Part shown: positions 6,508-12,231 of the stretch, piece after piece
Position numbering within the stretch: the stretch's first letter is position 1
Layout of the letters: every line of letters begins with the position of its first letter
Program-made: the position numbers and the translations under genes
Assembly (NCBI GenBank): GCA_003246805.1
Contig: QKDG01000011.1
Location: forward strand, 1-12,231
Source: Clostridia bacterium
GTDB taxonomy: Bacteria; Bacillota; Clostridia; Oscillospirales; Ruminococcaceae
Direction: 5' to 3'
Length of the DNA: 12,231 nt
Notes under the pieces: model-generated
What the model saw: the letters and a program-made list of their open reading frames with translations, nothing else
What the model was told of the DNA's origin: nothing
Database searches by the model: none

Positions 6508-7445
6508 CTGTCTTCCTCTTTGTTTTCTGGTATAACTCTGTTCATTGCTGCGATAGCAACTTCAATCTGAGAATCATCAGGCTCCCTTGTTGTTAGCCTT
6601 TGCAGCAGCAACCCAGGGGCAGATACAGCCCTTGTCAACGGATTGTCGTATCTTCCCGCAAGCTTGATAATCTCATAAGCTATTCCTACAACAACGGGCA
6701 ATAACGCAAATTTCAAAAGAATTCTTATAACAGGCGATGACCACGTAACTATTGAAAACACAAGGATGCTTACTATCAATACTATCAGCAAAAAGCTTGT
6801 GCCACATCTTGGATGAAATCTTGAATGTTTTTTTATATTTTCTACTGTAAGGTCGTCACCAGCTTCATAACAGGCGATTGTTTTATGTTCTGCCCCATGA
6901 TACTGATATGTTGTTTTGATATCCTTCATCATAGAAGTCAGCCAGAGATACATGATAAAAACTGCAATTTTTATAATACCCTCTATCAATGTCAATACAA
7001 AGCTGTTGTTTATAAAAGGGTTAAGTAGTTTTCCTATAAAAGTTGGCACAAACATAAATAAAACAACAGCAAGAACAACTCCTAAAACTGTTGCAAAAGT
7101 AGTTAGCACTGGCATGAATTTTTCACCAAGTTTATCTTGAAGCCATTTTTCAAACTTAGACAACTCTTCCTCGCTATCCTGCATTTGCTTATCAACAGAT
7201 TTATTTATACACTTATACCCTTCTTTAAGAGTATCAATCAGATTGAATATACCACGAACAAAAGGTGTTTTTTTATACCATGGGGCTTTTTTGCCATTGT
7301 TTATTGACCATTCCTCAACATCTATTTCACCATTTGCAAGGCGGCATGCCATTGCTGATTTATCAATGCCACGCATCATAATTCCTTCAATAAGTGCTTG
7401 TCCGCCGATTTTTGACTTGAATTTTTCGTTTTTATTTATTGACAT
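6501..7445 (-). CDS. DUF1385 family membrane protein (YqhQ-like)
   Basis: Conserved membrane protein of unestablished function, 314 residues from the chosen start. Family marks are GGQALIEGIMMRG (14-26), TTYQYHGAEHKTIACYE (178-194) and RFHPRCGTSFLL (209-220). The His/Glu/Cys in these motifs look like a conserved active or metal site, but no activity can be named. Four hydrophobic segments are visible at about 113-138, 150-172, 217-235 and 240-262. The start at 7445 (MSINKNEK) has AAGGGAAG seven bases upstream. An alternative ATG at 7463 overlaps the kinase stop as ATGA and adds six residues but lacks a ribosome site. Its end overlaps prmC. In Clostridia this family is typically next to prmC, so the linkage is ordinary while the two-component genes upstream are the less expected neighbours. 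Confidence 0.9.
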   Translation of the reverse strand: MSINKNEKFKSKIGGQALIEGIMMRGIDKSAMACRLANGEIDVEEWSINNGKKAPWYKKTPFVRGIFNLIDTLKEGYKCINKSVDKQMQDSEEELSKFEKWLQDKLGEKFMPVLTTFATVLGVVLAVVLFMFVPTFIGKLLNPFINNSFVLTLIEGIIKIAVFIMYLWLTSMMKDIKTTYQYHGAEHKTIACYEAGDDLTVENIKKHSRFHPRCGTSFLLIVLIVSILVFSIVTWSSPVIRILLKFALLPVVVGIAYEIIKLAGRYDNPLTRAVSAPGLLLQRLTTREPDDSQIEVAIAAMNRVIPENKEEDRW

Positions 7446-7459
7446 TATTTTGCTTCCCT

Positions 7460-8917
7460 TCATTGCATTTGTGTGCCATCATCTGACTTATTCTCAGTAG
7501 TAGGCTCAACCTTTTTAGGTGCAACCGGCAAGGTAATTATAACTGTTGTGCCTACATTCTGCTCGCTTGTCAATTCCAATGAGCCACCATGCATATTAAT
7601 AATTTCATCAGCAACAGCAAGGCCAATACCTGAACCTCGCCTGCTGTTATTTGCTTTATAGAACTTTGTTTTTACCTTTGGTAAATCAACTTGCGATATC
7701 CCGCAACCCGTATCTGCTATTGTTATCACAACACCGTTCTTTTCCTCATATGCATCAATGGTGACTGTTCCGCCGGGATTTGAATACTTTAAAGCATTAT
7801 CGATTATATTGATAAATACCTGCCTCAGCCTGTTCTTGTCTCCATTAACAAAAGGCAACATATCAGGCTCGTAATAAACTACCATGATTTTTTCACGATA
7901 TGCCCGTTCCTGAAAAACAAGTACAGCATCACCAAGCTCAGCTAATATATCTATCCTCTGTTTAATTAGTGTAAACCGTCCGTTCTGTATTCTTGAAAAA
8001 TCAAGAAGTTCCTCAACCATTTGCGACAGCCTTTCGGTTTCGCTTGTTATAACCCGCATTCCTTTTTTGATAGTTTCAGAATCTTCGATTCCATTAAGAG
8101 TTTCACCCCAGCCCTTTATAGCAGTCAGCGGAGTTCTGAGCTCGTGCGAAACTGATGATATAAACTCATTTTTAACTGATTCTGTTTTAGAAAGCTCGTC
8201 AGCCATGCTGTTGATAATATCGCAAAGCTCACCCAGCTCGTCATCACTTTTTTTAGTAATTCTTTTTGAAAAATCACCTTTTGCAAACTGGTGGGCTATT
8301 GCACCGATTTGCCTTACCGGAATAACAATGGAGTTAATAAAATATAGGCCAGAAAAAACCATAAGCATTATAATTGCTATGAAAATAATCGTAATGACAA
8401 GTATATACAATATAATCTGACGGTCGATTTCCTTTAATGAGGTTACAATTTTAATTGCCTCATATTTGCTTTTTGCCGATGCAGGCACAAGAACACAGAC
8501 GGACATTATTTTTTCGCCTGTTTCGAGGGTGCTTATATGATAACCTATCCCCTCGGCACTGTTTTTTGCTGTTATATAATCCTGCATATCTATATCTGTT
8601 GGTGGTGGAAATCCTGATGATGTGATTGCTACATTTCCATATACATTTACAGCCATCAGCTCCATTTTATCCTTGCTGAAAAAATTTTCAACTGTGTTAC
8701 GTATTTCTTCCGAAAAATTCAAGGTTGTATCCTGCGAAGCTTTGTTTAACATATTTGTAACGACTGTAAGCGTTGAATTAATATACTGCCTTGTTGAATT
8801 ATAATAATAATTCTGTATAGCAACGCTGAACCCGATTTCAATAACAATCAGAATCATTAAAATTATACCCAAGCTATTGAACAGCCACCGCTGTGTGATA
8901 CTTTTTTTAGCCTTCAC
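7460..8917 (-). CDS. Membrane sensor histidine kinase
   Basis: Orthodox two-component sensor kinase, 485 residues. Order of parts: membrane helix about 12-34, extracellular region about 35-166, second membrane helix about 167-192, HAMP linker about 192-245, HisKA with phosphoacceptor H258 in SSVSHELRTPLTAIKGW, and HATPase_c with the N box INIIDNALKYS (369-379), G1 DTGCG (402-406) and G2 GSGIGLA (428-434). A hydrophilic tail of about 20 residues ends the protein. The outer domain (VNVYGNVAITSSG, 90-102, and the VTSLKEIDRQI segment leading into the second helix) resembles the PDC/sCache type of WalK and PhoR kinases, but there is no PAS domain between HAMP and HisKA. The start is GTG at 8917 with AGAGGG upstream. 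It is 19 bases after its response regulator. The signal is unknown; the adjacent lipoprotein is a candidate partner. Confidence 0.93.
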   Translation of the reverse strand: MKAKKSITQRWLFNSLGIILMILIVIEIGFSVAIQNYYYNSTRQYINSTLTVVTNMLNKASQDTTLNFSEEIRNTVENFFSKDKMELMAVNVYGNVAITSSGFPPPTDIDMQDYITAKNSAEGIGYHISTLETGEKIMSVCVLVPASAKSKYEAIKIVTSLKEIDRQIILYILVITIIFIAIIMLMVFSGLYFINSIVIPVRQIGAIAHQFAKGDFSKRITKKSDDELGELCDIINSMADELSKTESVKNEFISSVSHELRTPLTAIKGWGETLNGIEDSETIKKGMRVITSETERLSQMVEELLDFSRIQNGRFTLIKQRIDILAELGDAVLVFQERAYREKIMVVYYEPDMLPFVNGDKNRLRQVFINIIDNALKYSNPGGTVTIDAYEEKNGVVITIADTGCGISQVDLPKVKTKFYKANNSRRGSGIGLAVADEIINMHGGSLELTSEQNVGTTVIITLPVAPKKVEPTTENKSDDGTQMQ

Positions 8918-8936
8918 TTAACAACCCTCTCACAAA

Positions 8937-9638
8937 CTATTCTGCCGATATCCACTTATATCCAAATCCCCAGATAGTCAGAATAAATTGAGGATTTGAA
9001 GGATCATCTTCTATCTTCATCCTTAGTCTTCTTATATTTACATCAACTATTTTATCGTCGCCATAATAACTATCGCCCCAGATTTGATTCAATATACTTT
9101 TTCTGTCAAGGGCAGTATTCTTGTTCTTTATAAAAAACTCTATTATCTGATACTCAACCTGTGTCAAATCAATTATTTCATCATTTTTTTGCACTGTCCT
9201 GCTTTTTAGATTAATATTGAACGGGCCAGATTTTAAAAACTGAATTTCCTCATTTTTTGTATTACTCATGCACACCCGCCTATATATTGCATCAACCCTT
9301 GCAACAAGCTCGGAAGGCGAAAACGGCTTTGTGATATAATCATCAGCACCAATCATCAGTCCGTTTACCTTATCCATCTCCTGCGTTTTGGCAGAAAGCA
9401 TTATTATTCCAAGCTTGCTGCTGCGTTTTCTCAGCTGCTTGCATACCGCAAAACCATCAATTCCCGGCATCATAATATCCAATAAAACAACATCTATATT
9501 CCCGTTTTCTTTATCGAAAACACTTATTGCATCCTCACCACAATTAACATCCAGAACATCGTAGCCTGCTCTTTTTAAATTTATAACAACAAATTCTCTT
9601 ATAACATCTTCATCTTCACACACTAAAATTCTTTTCAT
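8937..9638 (-). CDS. OmpR/PhoB-family response regulator
   Basis: Two-component DNA-binding regulator, 233 residues. The receiver domain (1-120) has the acidic pair E8-D9, phosphoacceptor D54 in VVLLDIMMPGIDG, switch residue S82 and conserved K104 in DDYITKPFSPSEL. A winged-helix Trans_reg_C domain (about 130-230) follows, with EYQIIEFFIKNKN, the recognition segment VDVNIRRLRMKIEDDP and the wing GFGYKW near the end. All residues needed for phosphorylation are present. The ATG at 9638 has GGAAGG upstream. It sits 15 bases after the lipoprotein gene and 19 before the kinase, so the three should be made together and the kinase is the presumed partner. Targets cannot be inferred; no repeated binding sites were recognised in the window. 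Confidence 0.95.
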   Translation of the reverse strand: MKRILVCEDEDVIREFVVINLKRAGYDVLDVNCGEDAISVFDKENGNIDVVLLDIMMPGIDGFAVCKQLRKRSSKLGIIMLSAKTQEMDKVNGLMIGADDYITKPFSPSELVARVDAIYRRVCMSNTKNEEIQFLKSGPFNINLKSRTVQKNDEIIDLTQVEYQIIEFFIKNKNTALDRKSILNQIWGDSYYGDDKIVDVNIRRLRMKIEDDPSNPQFILTIWGFGYKWISAE

Positions 9639-9653
9639 TGTTATCGTCCTTCC

Positions 9654-10973
9654 TTATTTAACATATAGATTATTCGTAACTTCAGCCAATGTGAAAGCTA
9701 ATGATTCAGTTTTATCAGATGATAATTTAGCAAGATAATCTATCTGCCCCTTTGATTGAATAAGCAGATATCCATTTTGAATTTTATCCTCAGTTTCACT
9801 TCTTAAACAACAGACAATTCTTAGCAGCTCCTCCATACTTTCATTTATCTCACCTTCATATTTATAGAAGATTATTTCATCCGTTGCTGTATCTTCTTTT
9901 ATTGTAACAAATTCTGCAAGTCTTTTTGGCAAAACAAAAATGTATGAATCAGTAAGGCTATAATAGCTTGAAAAGCTGTTCTGCAAATTACCATCTATAT
10001 CTATATTGTACCAATCAGTCATATAAAGCTTTTTTAACTGCTCGGTTTCTTTTTGGTATCCTAAAAACAATTTTGTTACAGGTATTTCAATAATTCCATC
10101 ATTGTTTACATCAGTAGAATAATACCCAGGCATTCTTTTTAATTTGTCGTTGTCCTCGGTAACTGACGTTAAGTTTATAAGATTAACCCCATCAAATATC
10201 AAAACATCAGTCTGCAAAGTGCCGTCACTTTTTAAACCATCAATAAATAAGGCAGGAGTAGTGGCATCAATCATTCCCTTTGCAAAACTGCTGTAAGAAG
10301 CCGTATCATCATCCATTAAAGCGGTGCTTTGAACAATAATGCTGCCCGACGACCAGTTATATAGCTTTGCAACTGACATCCCCTCATTTTTACTGCTGAG
10401 TACCGATATAAGCTCCATATTCTTATCCATATCAATATCCATTGTTTCAAAAACAGAATAGCTGTCAGAATATATGCGGTTGATTACTCCATTACCGTAA
10501 TTGTATATCTGCATCATTTTTTCGCTCTTGTTTGGCATATCAAAACCGACTATTATATTAACCTTATTTTCCTGTTCTATTTTTGAAATAATGACCTTAT
10601 CAACATCTATTGCCGGCTCGCTGATATCAAATGTTGATTTCCAGTTACCATTAATATTGTCAAGTAAATTTATCCTTATTGAGTTCTCGTTGGTGGAAGG
10701 ATTAATATTCTGATAAAAAACAATTGCCTCGTTTGTCGGCTCGTCATCAAGATTTGATATGACAAAAGCCGACCTGTTATCCCCTGTATTCGGATATTTC
10801 AGCGAAATATTATCCCCGACACTTTCAATAAGTGCCTGATGAATATCAGCTTGTTCCCGGCTCAGCTTTGGGGAAGAAAGAAGCCCGTCTACTCCCATAT
10901 TAAAATAGCCACAGCCAGTAAAAATAACAGAACATATGGTAATAACTATTATAGTTGAAAAAATTTTTTTCAT
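9654..10973 (-). CDS. Lipoprotein with FG-GAP/VCBS-like acidic repeats
   Basis: I do not recognise a named family. The 439-residue product begins with a lipoprotein signal: charged MKK, a hydrophobic stretch (4-18) and FTGC with C21 as the likely lipidated cysteine; Phe at -3 is slightly off the usual Leu/Val. The mature part would face outward on the membrane. It has degenerate repeats with acidic turns resembling calcium-type FG-GAP/VCBS blades: NLDDEPTNEAIVF (74-86), DIDMDKNMELISV (179-191), STDVNNDGIIEIPV (286-299) and NIDIDGNLQNSF (323-334). Alternating short strands between them suggest a beta-propeller-like fold. The ATG at 10973 has GGAGGG three bases upstream. It is first in the run, with a candidate promoter behind it, and directly precedes the response regulator and kinase. 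This suggests a surface partner or modulator for the kinase, which is inference. Confidence 0.8.
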   Translation of the reverse strand: MKKIFSTIIVITICSVIFTGCGYFNMGVDGLLSSPKLSREQADIHQALIESVGDNISLKYPNTGDNRSAFVISNLDDEPTNEAIVFYQNINPSTNENSIRINLLDNINGNWKSTFDISEPAIDVDKVIISKIEQENKVNIIVGFDMPNKSEKMMQIYNYGNGVINRIYSDSYSVFETMDIDMDKNMELISVLSSKNEGMSVAKLYNWSSGSIIVQSTALMDDDTASYSSFAKGMIDATTPALFIDGLKSDGTLQTDVLIFDGVNLINLTSVTEDNDKLKRMPGYYSTDVNNDGIIEIPVTKLFLGYQKETEQLKKLYMTDWYNIDIDGNLQNSFSSYYSLTDSYIFVLPKRLAEFVTIKEDTATDEIIFYKYEGEINESMEELLRIVCCLRSETEDKIQNGYLLIQSKGQIDYLAKLSSDKTESLAFTLAEVTNNLYVK

Positions 10974-11022
10974 AAACCCTCCAACACCAGTTGATATATA
11001 TGAAATATTGTCTTATTTTTTC

Positions 11023-11073
11023 ATTATAACATATTATAAATTAATATTAAAGCTATTTATTTAAAATTGACAA
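11023..11073 (-). promoter_or_regulatory. Candidate promoters of the lipoprotein / two-component / recA run
   Basis: Two overlapping sigma-A-like promoters are visible. One is TTGTCA (11068-11073), 16 bases, TTTAAT (11046-11051). The other uses TTTAAT (11046-11051) as a weak -35, 17 bases, then TATAAT (11023-11028) preceded by TGT, an extended -10. Leaders would be about 40 to 65 bases. They sit just below the terminator of the upstream unit, which supports a new transcription start here. Confidence 0.65.
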
Positions 11074-11093
11074 CTTATATCTGGATAATATTA

Positions 11094-11125
11094 TAAAAAT
11101 AAGGGATGGCAAAAAGCCATCCCTT
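11094..11125 (-). terminator. Intrinsic terminator of the zinc-ribbon unit
   Basis: A perfect 10-bp inverted repeat, AAGGGATGGC - TTTTT - GCCATCCCTT, is followed on the minus strand by ATTTTTATAAT. It starts 11 bases after the stop of the zinc-ribbon gene. Its other side also has a T run, so it could terminate in either direction, but no plus-strand gene approaches it. Confidence 0.92.
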
Positions 11126-11136
11126 AAAAAATATAA

Positions 11137-11613
11137 TTAATCTAATTTGCAGCCACAACCTGAACAGAAAGAAACTCCTTCTTCTTCAGCATTGCCACAT
11201 GAAGGACAAACCTTTTTAGCGATAACTTCTTCTGCTGTTGATGATTCTACAACAGTGTCTTCAGGGGCTTTTGCACCACATTTGCTACAAAAAGCAACGC
11301 CGTTTGGTATTTCAGCACCACAATTTGTGCATAATTTTGTTCCTTTAATCTGCTGAATCTGAATTTTTGCCTGCTCAATTTTAGCTTTTAACTCTTCAAT
11401 CTTGATGAAAGCATCAGCAAATTCATCATTTGTGTTATCCTTGTTTTTATTGTAATAGATATTACCGATATCAAAAATAATAGCCTTTATAGCAGCTTCA
11501 TCAGCAGCGATTTGCCTGTTTATGCTTGAAGTATCAGCCATTTCCTTAACCTTTGTTGTTGCTGAGTTAACACCTGTCTGAATCTTGTTTCCAAGTTTTG
11601 TAAAAAAATCCAT
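11137..11613 (-). CDS. Coiled-coil protein with two C-terminal zinc ribbons
   Basis: Uncharacterised 158-residue cytoplasmic protein with no signal peptide. Residues 1-90 are helical and charged: an amphipathic start (MDFFTKLGNKIQTGVNSATTK), then a likely coiled coil, strongest at about 65-90. Two zinc ribbons follow with identical spacing CxxC-x10-CxxC: C95/C98/C109/C112 and C136/C139/C150/C153, plus an extra C155. A flexible acidic linker (116-133) joins them. Such tandem zinc ribbons usually serve protein-protein or nucleic-acid contact, but no function can be named. The ATG at 11613 has AGGGGG six bases upstream, and this ribosome site overlaps the TAG stop of the preceding membrane-protein gene, implying coupled translation. 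It is the last gene before a strong terminator, so the pair forms its own unit. Confidence 0.85.
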   Translation of the reverse strand: MDFFTKLGNKIQTGVNSATTKVKEMADTSSINRQIAADEAAIKAIIFDIGNIYYNKNKDNTNDEFADAFIKIEELKAKIEQAKIQIQQIKGTKLCTNCGAEIPNGVAFCSKCGAKAPEDTVVESSTAEEVIAKKVCPSCGNAEEEGVSFCSGCGCKLD

Positions 11614-11624
11614 TTTGCTACCCC

Positions 11625-12029
11625 CTATACGTTTTTAGAAATAAGCTCATCAACAGCTTTAACGCTGAAATGGCCTTGCTTTATAGCTTTCAATCCCATT
11701 AATACTAAGACAACATCAACAATTATTGAAGCGTATTTTGTTATATAGCTTGACGCATCAAGAGGCCAGGCAACATACCTGTCACTAAAAACATCAATCA
11801 AATCATATAACGCACCAAAAAAGTATGGTACAACTAGGTTAAACACGCTTAAACCCAACAGAATAATGGTAACTTTTAACGATAATCGCCTTAGCCACTC
11901 ATTTTGTTCCTGTAAAAGTATGTAAGCAACGATACCAATAAAATACCATTGAAGACCTGCAACTGCACCTAAAATACAGATTATTGAACCCAAAATGCCG
12001 ACTGAAATACCAAGTTTTGTCTTATGCAT
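11625..12029 (-). CDS. Small multi-pass membrane protein, function unknown
   Basis: I do not recognise a family. The 134-residue protein has about four hydrophobic segments (roughly 7-25, 27-40, 52-72 and 98-116). A positively charged loop WLRRLSLK (45-52) lies between the second and third, a polar loop (76-96) follows the third, and a short charged C-terminus ends ISKNV. It has no lipobox or cleavable signal site. The ATG at 12029 has a textbook AGGAGG six bases upstream and a perfect promoter about 30 bases above. Its stop overlaps the ribosome site of the zinc-ribbon gene, so the two products may work together, perhaps with the zinc-ribbon protein bound at the membrane. That partnership is inference from coupling only. 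Confidence 0.8.
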   Translation of the reverse strand: MHKTKLGISVGILGSIICILGAVAGLQWYFIGIVAYILLQEQNEWLRRLSLKVTIILLGLSVFNLVVPYFFGALYDLIDVFSDRYVAWPLDASSYITKYASIIVDVVLVLMGLKAIKQGHFSVKAVDELISKNV

Positions 12030-12058
12030 GATAATCCTCCTATAAAGTTTATAATTTA

Positions 12059-12087
12059 ATTATAAGTAGCAGATTATTAATTGTCAA
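12059..12087 (-). promoter_or_regulatory. Perfect-consensus sigma-A promoter of the membrane/zinc-ribbon unit
   Basis: TTGACA (12082-12087), exactly 17 bases, TATAAT (12059-12064) on the minus strand. Both hexamers match the consensus at every base. The start would fall about 20 bases before the ATG at 12029, leaving a very short leader that carries AGGAGG (12036-12041). High basal expression is expected unless a repressor acts; no operator was recognised. Confidence 0.9.
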
Positions 12088-12089
12088 GT

Positions 12090-12116
12090 AAAAAAAATGT
12101 ATTATTTTGCATACAT
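12090..12116 (-). terminator. Weak possible terminator after spoIID
   Basis: ATGTAT - 8-base loop - ATACAT followed by eight T on the minus strand, starting five bases after the spoIID stop. The stem is short and AT-rich, so termination may be inefficient. The T run abuts the -35 of the next promoter. Confidence 0.4.
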
Positions 12117-12120
12117 GTGG

Positions 12121-12231
12121 CTATTTTACTGTTACTCCTGTATAATAATGCCTCAAAATCTGGTCATATGTATATCCTGCATATTTTGCATATCCATCAG
12201 CACCAATTTGTGATAGGCCGACACCGTGGCC
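12121..12231 (-). CDS. spoIID: Stage II sporulation protein D, C-terminal fragment at window edge
   Basis: Only the last 36 codons are in the window; the rest lies beyond 12231. The fragment reads GHGVGLSQIGADGYAKYAG, then TYDQILRHYYTGVTVK and a TAG stop. This is the conserved end of the SpoIID/LytB family: the GHGVG(L/M)SQ-G-A-(Y)G-A motif, then the Y-(D/E)-Q-I-L-x-H-Y-Y-T-G block. SpoIID is a lytic transglycosylase that degrades septal and engulfment peptidoglycan during sporulation, on the mother-cell membrane. The family also includes non-sporulation LytB-like proteins, which the fragment cannot exclude. The usual Trp after SQ is Ile here. The next gene has its own promoter, so this is probably the end of a separate unit. 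Confidence 0.85.
   Translation of the reverse strand, partial: GHGVGLSQIGADGYAKYAGYTYDQILRHYYTGVTVK

Noticed and set aside
11094..11125. Bidirectional terminator implying a convergent plus-strand gene
   Set aside because: The hairpin is symmetric, but no credible plus-strand gene lies on its left side.
1..12231. Mobile element, prophage, CRISPR array or defence island
   Set aside because: No transposase, integrase, direct-repeat array, attachment-like duplication or toxin-antitoxin pair is visible; all recognisable genes are core functions in one direction.

Overview
The window reads as chromosomal core sequence from an AT-rich, endospore-forming Gram-positive bacterium, most likely a member of the Clostridia. 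Evidence for this is the SpoIID C-terminus, the DUF1385/YqhQ-prmC pair, a tRNA-sensing T-box leader, strong AGGAGG-type ribosome sites, sigma-A-like promoters and an OmpR/WalK-style two-component pair. An Oscillospiraceae-like lineage is a guess from gene order, not something the sequence proves. All thirteen genes lie on the minus strand, so transcription runs from high to low coordinates. No mobile element, CRISPR array, rRNA or tRNA gene is visible.

In transcription order: (1) 12231-12121, the last 36 codons of spoIID, followed by a weak terminator. (2) 12087-11100, a self-contained two-gene unit (small membrane protein, then a coiled-coil/double zinc-ribbon protein) with a perfect TTGACA-N17-TATAAT promoter and a strong terminator. 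(3) 11073-1943, a tightly packed run of nine genes: lipoprotein, OmpR-type response regulator, histidine kinase, DUF1385/YqhQ, prmC, recA, recX, rimO, pgsA. Gaps range from short overlaps to 34 bases. Candidate promoters lie before the lipoprotein gene and, as an extended -10 inside the 3' end of prmC, just before recA. No LexA-type operator is visible near recA, and no terminator is visible after pgsA. (4) 1939-1, a cysteine-specific T-box leader followed by cysE and cysS (cysS leaves the window).

Functionally, the lipoprotein and two-component genes look like an envelope-sensing module transcribed ahead of housekeeping genes for translation termination (prmC), recombination (recA/recX), ribosome modification (rimO) and phospholipid synthesis (pgsA). 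cysE makes O-acetylserine for cysteine synthesis and cysS charges tRNA-Cys. The T-box between pgsA and cysE couples both to the level of uncharged tRNA-Cys: specifier UGC, antiterminator bulge UGGA matching discriminator U73, and mutually exclusive antiterminator and terminator helices can all be read from the sequence.

Most of the window is ordinary core genome. I do not see a clear undescribed system. The parts worth a second look are the unidentified lipoprotein tied to the two-component pair, the uncharacterised membrane/zinc-ribbon pair, and the control of recA.
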